A stretch of 64,000 nt of DNA from Blasia pusilla (GCA_050084515.1 CM114274.1:20770001-20834000); one strand, 5' to 3'; positions 45,021-55,695 are shown, numbered from the stretch's first letter. Translations and numbers: made by a program. The notes: generated by a model from the sequence alone, not told the origin.

Positions 45021-45650
45021 ATGACGAGGAAAAAAACACAAGCGAACAAGTCTGGGAGCTTCACTCCCAAGTCCATTAGGACTCCTGCATCAGCTTCTCC
45101 TGGGCCTCGTTCGGCGAATGAAATTAGGCAGCAGGAAATCGAGGAGCGGGAAAGGGAAGCGGAGATGCACAACCAAGTGCTTCTGGCGAGACGTGTTCAA
45201 GCGGCGCTAGATAAATAGAACGAAGAGGCCGAGACGTCGCAAGCCTTGAAGAAAAGGATCGCCGACGAAAAGAGAGAAAAGAAGCGTCTGGACGCGTTGG
45301 TGAGGAGGGCAGAATTGGCTAAAGTGAGGGGGGAAAAAGCGATAGCCATTGAAGATAGCCCAGCCCGTCCAACCGCAAGTGTTGAGATGCGGGAAATGTC
45401 CCCCACGAAGTCCGGGGACACAATCAACATAGTGGAAACAACACCAGTTCAAATCGATGATGACGAGGTCATGAGGACCGCCAGCGTGGAGATGGTGGAC
45501 ATGGCCGAAGAAGCCGGAGAGCTGTCATTCTCGACTCCAAGCCCGGCGGAGGACATTGACCTCTATCGGATCGACGAGTTCCCAGTCGATTTGGCAGCCC
45601 CTTTCTCAGACAAGTTAGCAAGTCAAGAAACCGACTCCATTTTCGAGCGG
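45021..45650 (+). pseudogene. P2 exon 1, MULE D: coiled-coil region
   Basis: The start is MTRKKTQANK. The exon ends IFER at a strong donor (CGG/GTAAGAG), identical in A, C and D. The product is highly charged: EIRQQEIEEREREAEM and LKKRIADEKREKKRLD are heptad-like and probably form a coiled coil; the second half is acidic and ends DEFPVDL...DPIFER-like. One in-frame TAG lies at about 45216. No enzymatic motif is visible. Intron 1 (45651-45740) is only 90 bp and is the one intron free of palindromes. Confidence 0.8.
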
Positions 45651-45740
45651 GTAAGAGAGGTTCTGGGTTTTTTTAATTATGTGAATTGCAATTCATTGGG
45701 ATTTTAGTGTAGCTTATTCCTCTTGTCCCGGTTCTGACAG

Positions 45741-46213
45741 GTGGTAAAGCAGATGGCACTCATGGAGGGCCACAACGCCCCGAGGATTCCACTCTGCGGA
45801 TTAAGGACAATGGAATACGTCCGCAAAATACAGTCCGACGAGGACATCGCAAAGCTAAAACAATCGGCGGCGACAGCATCCTACGTGGACAACTTTCCTC
45901 TCTTCTATGTTCAGCCTTACGACGAGCATGGAACCCAAGCTCTGGTTACCGAGGAGGACTTGGAAAATCTCGACACATTCTGGAGGATGCGAGACCAGGT
46001 TTTCAGAAGGCAAGTTGAGGGCACGGAATTCAGCTGGATGAGGAATCTGTATTTCTTCATCTGGGATGGAAATCACAGGTTCATGGCGTGGACCAAGTTT
46101 GCGGAGGAGCGCCCCAACTCATTGGAGGCACATTTCTGCGTGAAGGTAGTGGTCCTTCACCCATACCCTCATCACATGGCGACGGTGGAGATGGCAATGC
46201 ATGCCATGAACAC
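45741..46213 (+). pseudogene. P2 exon 2, MULE D: ParB/sulfiredoxin-like segment
   Basis: The exon starts after TGACAG and ends at AAC-AC/GTGAGT, and is fully open. It reads RIPLCGLRTMEYVRKI, SDEDIAKLKQSA, FPLFYVQPYDEHGTQ, then LYFFIWDGNHRFMAW (46043-46087). The order R-x-P-L near the start, a helix with a D-x-x-x-L-x-x-S pattern, a P-L/I-x-V strand, then D-G-N-H-R with a following helix is that of the ParB/Srx fold, where G-(H/N)-H-R or similar binds a nucleotide phosphate. Assignment is by motif pattern, without a profile search. An alternative is an unrelated element-specific domain. Confidence 0.62.
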
Positions 46214-47293
46214 GTGAGTATCTTTAACACTTTCGCAACTCGTCGGACTCCGACGAGTTGCTCGATTGATGAATGGGTTAGGTTTGTTTAGGCAGGAGGA
46301 AACTCGTCAGACTCCGACGGGTTGCTAGACTGCACGCTTTTCCAGATGTTTTCTTAAGATTGCAACTCGTCGGACTCCGACGACTTGTTTGATGGAACAT
46401 AGATTTAACTAGTTTTTGGCCCAAAGCAAACCGTCGAAGTCCGACAGGTTGCTCGACAGGCCGCCTTGTGAGGATGTTTTTTGAAGAGTACAACTCGTCG
46501 ACCTCCGACGACTTGTTTGATTGAACATAGATTTAACTAGTTTTTGGCCCAAAGCAAACCGTCGGAGTCCGACGGGTTGCTCGATAGGCCGCCTTGTGAG
46601 GTTTTTTTTTTAAGAATGCAACTCGTCGGACTCCGACGAGTTGCTCGAGTGACTTCAGGTTGAGAAGGTTTTTGCCCCAAAGCAATCCGTCGGAGTCCGA
46701 CGGGTTGCTTGCCTCGAAACCGTTTTTGGCCGAAATCAACCCGTCGGACTCCGACGGGTTGATGTGGGGAAAAATAGCTTCGAGGCAAGCAACCCATCGG
46801 ACTCCGACGGGTTGCTTTTGGGAAAAAACCTTCTAAACCTGAAGTCACTCGAGCAACTCGTCGGAGTCCGACGAGTTGCTTTCTTAAAAAAACAACCTCA
46901 CAAGGCGGCCTATCGACAACCCGTCGGACTCCGAAGGTTTGCTTTGGGCCAAAAACTAGTTAAATCTATGTTCAATCAAACAAGTCTTCGGAGTCCAACG
47001 AGTTGCAATCTTAAAAAAATATCCGAAAAAGCGTGCAGTCCAGCAACCCGTCGGAGTCCGACGAGTTGCAATCTTAAAAAAAATCCAAAAAAGCGTGCAG
47101 TCCAGCAACCCGTCGGAGTCCGATGAGTTGCTTACCTGGCATTAGCAAATCTGAATGCAAACCATCGGACTTCGACGGGTTGCATCATTTAGCTTGTTGC
47201 TAGAATCCGACCTTGAGCTGTGACGACCCGTCGGAGTCCGACGGGTTGCAGGAACCCATGTAATTTCCTGACGGGTTGAGTTTGGATGTGCAG
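46214..47293. repeat. P2 intron 2 of MULE D: palindrome array with long inverted duplication
   Basis: Seventeen palindromes have centres about 46248, 46312, 46375, 46439, 46503, 46567, 46631, 46695, 46749, 46802, 46866, 46930, 46993, 47056, 47118, 47170 and 47236, mostly 62-64 bp apart. The array is mirror-symmetric about 46749: the spacer with GGCCGCCTTGTGAGG left of centre returns as CCTCACAAGGCGGCC on the right, giving arms of roughly 400-450 bp. The right arm corresponds in orientation to MULE C as read on the plus strand, so it is the inverted copy. Splice signals GTGAGT and GTGCAG are intact. Confidence 0.88.
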
Positions 47294-49287
47294 GATTGTA
47301 TCGGAGGGGAATGTCACCCACCATTGGATCCAGGACTGCGATCGGGTGAGGAAGGTGCTTACGACGCACCCGGGAGGGGGTTCTTGGGCGATGCCCTCGT
47401 CAATCAGATGCTTGCAAAGGGTGCTCAGATTAAGAAGAAAACTTGGGCAAACAAGTTTATTTCTCAAGATGCAGCCGTAACCATCCTTTGCTGGTCGAAG
47501 ATACAGGCCGCGAAGAAAAGCGCTGCACTGGAGCTAGAGCGGAGGGAGAAGGTATCTGCGTCTGAGCGCGCCAAATTCATCCAAGCTACAGTATCTGCTG
47601 CAACAAAATACACGGCGAGCAAGATGCAGCGATACATCAATATTCTCAACCCCAAACTTGGTCCGGAGTTCTACAAGGAGCTCAAGGTGATTATCAAGCG
47701 TCAGCGGAAGAGGGATGAAGATCCGCATGGTCTGATTGGGGAGAAAGTGTCGCTGGATCGCGTGCATTGTTTTGCGTTATCCGGGATTAGCGAGTTCAGG
47801 AGGATACGACTGATGAAAATCAATCTCGAGGGCTCAAAGGCCCAGAAGAGGGCGGCACACATCCTCCGGGTGTGTCCGATCCAATGATCTCGCATTGGCT
47901 ACGCGAATGGTCGTTCTGGGACGCGTTTGGTAATCGGAAGTCCATCTTTGGGCCGATGCAAGCGGAGCTCGAAGATTAGAGCCCATTCGCGAAGCAAACC
48001 TTGAAAGTTCGGAGATTACGAGGTTTGGCTCGGCGACATCCGGGACAAGCCAACCAAGAACCCTGGATTCAAGACCATGTTCAAGGTTTGCGTCCTCCCT
48101 CAGGCAGAGCTTGACGAAGAAGTAGAGGGTAACAAACAGGATCAAGCGAAGAAGAAGCGAGATCTACAAGAGCAGACGGCTGATAATGTTCGACTAAAAG
48201 CTGCCCAACGGATGGTATTTAGGTACCTCGTCCAGTGTAAGAACGTAGGTACGTGGGGAAAATTATCGGTAGCCTTGAAAATGTGGGCTTCGCCGCCGGA
48301 TGCAGAGACATTCTCCATGTACGACGTGGAGATGGGTCAGCACATGTCGGATTGGGAGGTGGAGAATTGCCCCATTTGGCTCGACTTCAACGACCTTGAA
48401 GACATCACAGGTAAGGACTTACGAGTGCTTCATGATGCAGTGGCCTCAGGACAAGACGACATCCCCAATTTCGTCCGGCTTGAAGACTTCTTCGGAGGAG
48501 ATGCAGAAGAGCAGGCCCACGAGACAGTTGAGTTGGCTTCCAAGGTCCGGATAGCCAAAGACAAATCCACAGCTGGTCTCAAAGGCAAGGCGAGGGGAGG
48601 GAAAAATTCAGAGGCCGTGACTTCCCAAAGAGAGCCTGAAGATGAGAGGCCAGAGGCGGAATTGTCCGGACGAGCAGGGAGAGAGGGTCGGACCAAGTCC
48701 TCGGCGAAGAAAACGCCACCAGAATCCGAGGTCATAGAAACCCCGACAAGCCGTCCCCAGACTAGGTGCCCGGGTTGTCCCAAGGAGAATATAGCCCATC
48801 ATCCTTGGGAAGACACAAACAAACAACGACCCGGACAAGCGTCCTCCTTCAGTTCACCTCTTTCTTTGGATGAGCCGAACAACTTGATTCTCAGCGCCGA
48901 CTAACCGCCATCGAAAAATTGACAACGTTGGGACGGAAGCTCCAACAAAACGGGCACGCTGCTTGGACGGTGAATGGAGTGGTGGAAGAGGTTGCAATGG
49001 ATCTCTTGATCGCCGATCTGCCCTCGGGGTTGCGACTTTGGGGCGAAAATCCGGCGGACGAGGTACCTGAGTGGAATCTGCCGCTCACTTATGACCAAAT
49101 TGCACTTTTGTTCTCCTTTGCAGACGCCTATGTGAGTGACAGGGGCTGCTTCTTGGTGTTGACTAGAGGGAGCGAGGACGAGCTCTTCAACCTCCAGTGC
49201 GTCAAGAGGTCGCTAAAGTGGAGGACGGCACAATCGTGGATCATCAAAAACGAGTACCCACTCCGATCCGCGATGAGTCAGATTCGG
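47294..49287 (+). pseudogene. P2 exon 3, MULE D: middle region and methyltransferase motif-IV-like block
   Basis: The exon starts IVSEGNVTHHWIQDCDR after GTGCAG and ends SQIR at CGG/GTAAGG. The first open piece (47276-47887) is helical, with the conserved CWSKIQAAKKSA and YTASKMQRYINILNPKLG. The second (48077-48904) has MSDWEVENCPIWLDF, LEDFFGGDAEEQ and a basic linker probably carrying a nuclear signal. The third (48919-49311) reads VDLLIADLPSGLRLWGENP: D at the aspartate of D-P-P-Y, but L-P-S after it. It continues DQIALLFSFADAY, GCFLVLT and WIIKNEYPLRSAMSQIR, as in amino-methyltransferases between motifs IV and X. Breaks: a small deletion near 47365, and frameshifts near 47890-48070 and 48900. 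Confidence 0.72.
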
Positions 49288-49794
49288 GTAAGGCTCAATT
49301 CTGTACAATAATTTCAATTATCTTATAATGATGTGTAGAATGAGAGTCAATCTGGTTTTTTTGTCGTGAGCAACCCGTCGGAAGGTGACGGGTTATCGGG
49401 CTTAGAGCAGCCCATGCTCGGGTGAGAGCAACCCGTCGGTTTCCGACGGGTTGCATCTTTCCCACATACAGGGAAAACGCGTTTACCGCAACCCGTCGGA
49501 ACCGGACGGGTTGCGATTGATTTTGTTTTTGGATGCAACCCGTCTAATAGCGACGGGTTGCTCTCGGCGAGCATGGGCTGGTCTAGGAAGCAACCCGTCG
49601 CTTCCGACGGGTTGCATCCGAAAACCAAAATCAACTTGGAAAACCAAAAGCAAGCGCAACCCGTCGGGTTCGGCGACAGTTGGTCCGGGACAAAACAACC
49701 CGTCGGACTCGGCGAGTTGATCCAAAGTCGATTATTGAAAATCTTCTCAAGGCGACTTCTTTAGTTTTCGACATTGTTTTGTCTTTGATTCTGG
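49288..49794. repeat. P2 intron 3 of MULE D, palindrome cluster
   Basis: Palindromes lie at about 49369-49393, 49427-49454, 49488-49515, 49534-49561, 49589-49616, 49656-49681 and 49696-49720. The expected acceptor TTTACAG is TTCTGG here, so this copy would not splice normally. Confidence 0.82.
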
Positions 49795-50285
49795 ATGGAC
49801 CACTCCTACGTTAACTGCCGTTCGCCCGAGCACAATTTCCAGTGTTCAAGATCCAAGATCCTGTGGATCCATGCTCGATGGGTACGGCTTAGATAGTTTG
49901 TACAATTCCCCACGGGATTTACATGCAAGACATTACCCCACTTCAGGGGAGGAAGGGAAAAGTCGCCGACCCGATGCAACGCTCATCGAGCTGCTCAAGG
50001 CCGGGTGACTTGGTGTTCGACTTAGTGGGCCTTTCAGGGCGAGTATCGAGGCGCTGGCAGAGTGGCAGAACATTCTCCCGCCTCGAGGAAGGCAGAACTC
50101 TTTGACCTTTGCAAGGAGGCAAAGGCAGAATCTGAAAGGCTCGTTGGGCGTACAACTCTCCACCGAAGCGAGAGCTCTGGTTCCGAGCCACCCTTGGTAG
50201 TGACTCCATCGTCACTTCCCACGATTCCCAAAATCGGGGCAAGGCGAAAGTGATTTTGCAAGAGCTCTCGGACGATGACGATTGA
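49795..50285 (+). pseudogene. P2 exon 4, MULE D: methyltransferase motif-I-like block
   Basis: Homologous to A 6800-7308, C 24901-25412 and F 62005-62509. In this copy the first half is frameshifted. The motif SRPGDLVFDLVGLSG (about 49999-50040) survives and the protein ends VILQELSDDDD at the stop 50283-50285. In intact amino-methyltransferases the equivalent block is D-x-F-x-G-S/T-G followed by a G-R-x-x-x-x-x-E strand. C and A keep the second part (SGRNI(L/F)CLEG). The Phe/Pro and first Gly of the AdoMet loop are replaced (D-L-V-G-L-S). Confidence 0.68.
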
Positions 50286-52061
50286 GTTCAAAGAACTCAA
50301 CGACCAGCTTGATGCAGTGTTTGGAGTAGGAGTTTTTGATAATTTGGCAAAAGATTTCATAGAATAGATCAAATGTCTGATTCGAGCTTTTTCGGATGAT
50401 ATAAAGTAAGATTTTTTCGATCGATGGTGGTGCTTGTAAATGTTTGCTTGATCATTTTGTCTTTTCGAATGTGATCGTCTATGTACTCCACGGTCTTCTA
50501 CTTTGCAACCCGTCGGATTTCTCCCGCTTGCAATTTTCACTTTATGACCATCGCAACCCGTCGGATTTCTCCTCCTTGCAACTTTTCGCTTTTGACCATG
50601 GACCCTTTTACCACCTCCGGCAACTGGTCGATTCCGACAGTTGCCGATCACCCTTTCGGATCAAGCGATCTGGCGGGCTTCTTCCTTGGCACCTTCCCCT
50701 CAACTCGTAAAGGCGGCGTAGGCTTCTTTTCTTCTCTCATACGTGTTGGATTCCTTCTACGTGGGGTTGCCATAGTGGTATTACGGGGGCGGAGGCGATA
50801 TTGATCTTGGATGGGTGTCACATTGCGAGCGTACAAGGTATACTTCCGAGGAAGGCGGTGGGACTCGAGACAGGTTACATGGGATCGTTATGGTGTATCT
50901 AGGGGGCCAAGGCTCTCGGTCGCCAACATTTTTGATCCCCGTCTACAATTGGCGGAGGAGCCACTTGAATCCCGGGACATTCCTTTGGTATTGCATCACC
51001 GAGGAGAGTTAGGAGTAAATTTGTAGATGACGAGGCTGAAGAAATCATAGACTAGGTGAAATGTACATTTCGAGGTTCCTTCGGAGGTAATAAAGGGCGA
51101 GATTTTTCAACCCATAATGGTATTTGTAAAAGTTTTCTGGAATATGTTTTTGGACTTGTGGATTGTGTTCTTTTAGCTACTCGAATTACAATTAACCCGT
51201 ATGATTCCGACTTTTTGCTTTTTGCCCACTTTGCAACTTTTTTAACCATTTGAGCAACCTCTCGGATTCCGACAAAGTTGATCGCTTGAGTGATCGGACT
51301 CTATCCCGGTGAGACCAACCGGCGCATTGTGGCGGGCTTCTTGACTTTTGGCTCGTTCCCTTCATTCGTCCAACCTTGATTTGTAGGCTTCTTTTCTTGT
51401 CTAAGATGTGCAAGATTCCTACTACCTGTCGGATTGCCATTTCGGATTCCCAACCCGTTAGATCGTCGTGGGTGCAGGGTGGAAGAAAATCACTTCTAAA
51501 AATATTTCCTTTCTTATGGTGAGCTTTCTTACGGGTTGGGAGGGGTGCAGCTTCTCGATTTCTCAGCCTTAGGATCTGATTTGTTCACATTTCAGAAAGT
51601 TGGTCTCGAGCAGATACCATTCATAACCGACAGAAAGTTGGTTTTGGGGCAATTTAGGGGAGGCCATGATGCAGGCAACAATCCCTGCAAAAAGAGAGGT
51701 ACCCATCCGGGTGGTCCTCCAACAAAAATACCAAGGGCACTGCTTTTTGTTGACCAAGACAGGGAATGTTAAGAAACTTAGGCTCACATGGAGAGTGATG
51801 GAAAAATGTTTAGGGTGGTCTTATGATGTCTCCTTTTTTTCTCGCCCCCAGGAAAGAGGAGGTTTTTTTAGGGCCAAATGTGGACCACTAAATACTCTCT
51901 TCTAAAGATTTCCTGAATTTTAAAGCAAACAAAAATTTCAAATATGTCAAAAAGTATTGAAGCGAGGAGGCGGATTTGGCCTTTTTTTTTTAAGAGAGAC
52001 TCTCCTCTCTTCCTCTCTTCCTCTCCTCTCTTACTCTCTCCTGTCAGAATACCAGCCCCCA
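50286..52061. other. Left subterminal region and left terminus of MULE D
   Basis: An inverted copy of the A, C and F subterminal region. It has tandem units at about 50360-50760 and about 51010-51440, an intervening open stretch (50811-51026, plus) matching those copies, and palindromes or half-palindromes at about 50504-50530, 50552-50577, 50622-50645, 51254-51276 and 51422-51460. The terminal pyrimidine tract is followed by AATACCAGCCCCC at 52060. No complete gene. Confidence 0.65.
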
Positions 52062-54009
52062 CTTGAACCCAGGAAGTTAATGAGGCATTCAACCGAGTGA
52101 AGCAGATTCTATCGTAGGAACCAGTGTTGAAGCTGCCGGAGTTTGACAAACCGTTCGAAGTGCATACCGATGCTAGTGATTTCGCGGTTGCAGGAATGTT
52201 GGTGCAAGAAGGGAGACCGGGTGGCATATGAGAGCAAGAAGCTTAGCGATCTTGAAAGGAGATGGCCTACTCACGAGAAAGAGTTGTTCGCGGTGGTACA
52301 TTGCTTGAGGAAGTGGCGGCATTATCTAGGGCTCCACAGACTCAGACTCACCGATAATATATCACTCAAGTACTTTGAGACCAGGATCGAGTGACACGAA
52401 ACAGCTGCGATGGCATGATACTTTGGCGCGATGGATGTTGAGTTGATTCACAAGCCAAGTAAAGATAATGTGATTCCAGATCGTTAAGTCGGAAGGAGGA
52501 ACACATGCCATCGGCGACACAGTCTTGAGAGCAATGTTCCCTAAAGAAACAGATCTGGAAAGAAGGATTCGTGAAGGATATATGAAGGATGCTCAAGCGG
52601 GAGTACCGAGGAAGTTGAAGCGGGGTGAGCGGGTGGCCAACATAAGTTTGAGGCACGGTTTACTAAGGTTCAAACAGAGTAGGATCTATGTAGGGCAAGG
52701 CAGGATGCGAACCAAGGTGTTAGCGGAGTGTCACGACGGGCCCTTGGCAGGACATAAAGGAGAGAAATCTACGCTAGCTGCGTTCGCCGAAAGCGGTTCT
52801 TCCGGCCCAACATGAAAGAGGATGTTGCTCAATATGTGAAGACCTGTGTGACCGCCAGCGAATAGAGTCTCTTATGATAAGAAACAGGCTTCTTTGCATC
52901 CCTTGTCGATCCCGAAGGACCCTTGCAAAGTGTGAGTATGGATTTCATCACGAGTCTTCCGGAATCTGAGGGATACAACGCTATACTTGTGATTGTTGAT
53001 CGGTTTAGCAAGTTGGCGAGATTCGTGCCGACGGTGGATTCCGCAACGGCTTATACGACGGCGCAACTATTCCTCGATAGCTGGTGGCGTGCTCATGGTT
53101 TTCCGAGGAGCATTGTTTCAGATCGGGATCCAAAGTTTACCAGTGCTTTTTGGAAGCACTTGTTCAGAAGGTTTAAGACCAAGCTGAGTTTCAAGACGGC
53201 TTTCCACCCACAAACGGATGGACAGACTGAAAAGGTAAACTCTATCGTGAATCAGTACTTAAGGAATTATGTCAGTGCTGATCAACGCGATTGGGTCAAG
53301 TGGCTGAGCATGGCGGAGTACAACTACAACTCGACCAAGCATTCTACAACTGGAGAATCTCTGTTTCTCCTGGCAAATGGACGAGAGCCAGAAGGGCCTC
53401 TTGATCTAGCCCTTTCGAAGGGTACTACATTGGCATGAACACGACAAGCGACGGCAGAAGGTTTGTTGGTAGAGATGCGAGAACAAGAAGAGAGCGCGAG
53501 GCGAAGTCTTGCAAAGGCTCAAATGAGGTACGTTAAGCATGCTAACAAGAGTCAGCGCCAAGTACGATTCCAAGTTGGAGAACAAGTGTGGTTGAGTGTA
53601 AAGAACCTCACTCTTCCGAAAAGAGTTATCATGGTCGTCGCCAAGTATCTTTGGACCGTATGTGATTGTGGCAAACCCGTTTGAGGATGTGTATACGTTG
53701 AGGCTGCCGGATAAGTTCAAGATTCACCCGACCTTTCATGTGTCATTGTTGAAGAAATATCTTCAAGATAATGAACGTTTCGCGCGGAGATAGTTGGTGA
53801 GACCGCACCTGGTCATCGTAAATGAAGAGCCGGAGTTTGAGGTGGAGACCATCTTACGTTCGAGGCGTTGGGCCAACAAGTATGAATACTTGGTAAAATG
53901 GAAGGGCTACCATATAAAGGAGGCGACTTGGATTGCGGAGGCGGATTTGGAACACGCGCAAGACTTGTTGCGCGACTTCAAGCGAACACAAGCGAAGCAC
54001 ATACGTTAG
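52062..54009 (+). pseudogene. pol: Gypsy RNase H, integrase and chromodomain
   Basis: This continues pol after MULE D. RNase H: HTDASDFAVAGMLVQE (about 52158), HEKELFAVVHCLRKW (about 52274), LTDNISLKYF. Integrase: the zinc-binding start with ECHDGPLAGHKG (about 52727); catalytic D in SMDFITSLPES (about 52938), D in SDRDPKFTS (about 53118), E in TDGQTEKVNS (about 53214-53243). The main open piece is 52923-53438. The C-terminal chromodomain (53812-53990) reads FEVETILRSRR, YLVKWKGY and ATWIAEADL and should direct integration to marked chromatin (family knowledge). A W codon near 52065 is TGA, and there are frameshifts at about 52210, 52780-52920 and 53440-53680. Confidence 0.92.
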
Positions 54010-54693
54010 TACAAGGAGAAGCTAGAGACAGGACTTGTAACCAATGGAATCTTGGGCCGAAGGCTGTTGTAACTAGAATATGCTAGTGTTGCAATAAAGG
54101 AGTGTATGGATTTGGAGATTCGATGCCAAAGTTGATTACAATTTGTTATGGTAGTGCATGGCTATGAGTCGTTCATCATAGGCTTAGGATGTACGACAAG
54201 AGGACAGACAAGGAGTATTTGAGGTGAGAGCTCCTATGTGGATAAGCACCTAGAACAGGACCTTGTGTTGGATTACACTCGGGCTCGCCCTAGCGTTGGC
54301 GAGGCAGATGAAGTCTGTCTTGGGGCTTGGGGTGATCTTACTTGTGGCCACATAAGTAAACTTAGTGACGCGCCTAAGTCGAATATGAGAGCGACCCAAT
54401 AGTAGTACGATTTGTGGTAAACAGGTGTGATGTTTACAGGAATGAGTCAAAAGAGTCTAAGGTTGCACACTTAGTTAGCTTATTTGATAGGTTAGTTCCT
54501 TGGAACTAATCCAGGCTTATCAAAGAGGAGAGGCTAATAATTCTAAGTGCGGCAAAGCGACAACTAGAGACAAAGAGGAATTGCGGGTTAGCCACCAGAA
54601 CGCAATTCAATGTCAAGGGGTAGGCTGCCCAGGAGACTTGACATAACAAAGGTTTGCGTTGATGAGGGCATCAACCTCTAAAAGAGGGGTGAG
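54010..54693. other. Gypsy 3' internal region and polypurine tract
   Basis: Non-coding sequence between the chromodomain stop and the 3' LTR. I see no third gene. The last bases, AAAAGAGGGGTGAG (about 54679-54693), form the polypurine tract. Confidence 0.75.
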
Positions 54694-55695
54694 TGTCGCG
54701 ACCCTCATGACCAAAAAAGTGCCAAGCGGAACATCGGAACATTAGCGGGCTCACGCTAAGATGGTTTGCGCGTTGGAGTTGTCTCAAAGAGGAGACAAGA
54801 GACGAGACGCGAGCGAGGAGTCACGTTTCAAATGTTATGGTCACGACTAAGAAACTTGGACCAAACGCGGAATGAGACTTGAAAGAAGTCGAGTCTAGGA
54901 AGTGGGTTGCCAAAGGAAAAATCTGGATTTGGAACGCCACTAGCGTTTGAGAGTTTCCGACTGTATTTATGGCCATAACTTTTAGCGCCAAGATGCGTTT
55001 GAAACAAATAAGGTGCGTTGGAAAGCTTATAGAGAGCCGGTCCAAACGCACCAAAGATCGCTGCAAACGCATAAGCAGCGGCCGCGATACAACCCAAAAA
55101 CGATTGTAAGTGGAGTCGGGTTGAGGGCCACAATGAAGGGCCCGACCCTCTTTTCCTAAAGGGGAGGGGTTATTGGAGAACCCCAGAAGTACTAGTAAGG
55201 GGGAAGGTCTCCAAGAGTGCTTGGAACCCAAACCCCACTTTGGGCACCGCGGGGCGGCCCAAGGGCATGGAACGGAACGCGAGTTTGGGGGTTGGCTTGG
55301 AAAACCTTCACCAAGTCCATTGAGGCGATTTTAGACATCCCTCTTGGATTCCACCCCGCGACTCAATAACTTGGGTCTCGGTTCGGAACTCACCCGAGGA
55401 CCGTTGAACAGTTGGGATCGCTAGGCGCGCAATTGCCGTTTCAGATCCCTGGACTAACCAGGAAGTCTGTTGCAAGTCTTGAAGGACTTGCCATGTTTTG
55501 GAAACTAGGAACTAAGGAAGGTTGAGCTTGATGAGACGCCGAGTTGAGGACTCGGTGGGTTGGAACGCTCATTGGCCCAGACCTGACTAACGAGAGTGCG
55601 TGTTTGGGTGCAGATCAGCGATGAGTTCGTGACCTACTGAACGTATGCTTCCGCAACACTAAAGATTGACGTTCAAGGAGAGTAGGGGCGCAACA
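54694..55695 (+). repeat. 3' LTR of the Gypsy chromovirus
   Basis: TGTCGCGACC...GCGCAACA. It differs from the 5' LTR at about 30 positions, several of them CG to CA or TG changes (for example GTCGCG to GTCACG twice within the first 150 bp). Confidence 0.9.

Larger units (their letters stand above)
39295..52061 (-). mobile_element. MULE D: most complete two-gene copy (12.8 kb)
   Basis: This copy is inverted relative to A and C: the right tip (GGTGCGGTAAGAGG) is at 39295 and the left tip, complemented, ends CCAGCCCCC at 52060. P1 (39732-43655, minus) and P2 (45021-50285, plus) are both present over their full length, with the divergent promoter between them. The element interrupts the Gypsy gene between RT and RNase H. 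It has fewer large deletions than A or C and is the best template for exon structure, although it too has frameshifts, a lost P1 donor and a lost P2 intron-3 acceptor. Confidence 0.87.
19796..55695 (+). mobile_element. Ty3/Gypsy chromovirus, interrupted by MULEs C and D
   Basis: LTRs lie at 19796-20796 and 54694-55695, both starting TGTCGCGACC and ending in CA, with 5-bp duplications CCCAC outside them. Internal order: initiator-Met primer binding site, gag with zinc knuckle, protease, reverse transcriptase, RNase H, integrase, chromodomain. This is the standard Gypsy order, and the C-terminal chromodomain marks a chromovirus. Two MULEs interrupt pol, C at 23082-38838 and D at 39295-52061, leaving about 7.4 kb of element sequence. 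It sits in P2 exon 3 of MULE B. By eye I count about 30 differences between the two LTRs over about 1000 bases (roughly 97% identity). Confidence 0.92.

Noticed and set aside
46214-47293. CRISPR array (palindromic repeats with regular 37-38 bp spacers)
   Set aside because: The spacing looks CRISPR-like, but spacers recur between element copies and are mirrored within the array, the repeats vary, the context is a spliced eukaryotic gene, and no cas gene is present.
23082-52061. A single 29-kb element with inverted left tips at 23082 and 52061
   Set aside because: The two left tips look like an inverted pair, but right tips at 38838 and 39295, target duplications on each piece and the intervening Gypsy RT (38839-39294) show two separate MULEs in opposite orientation.
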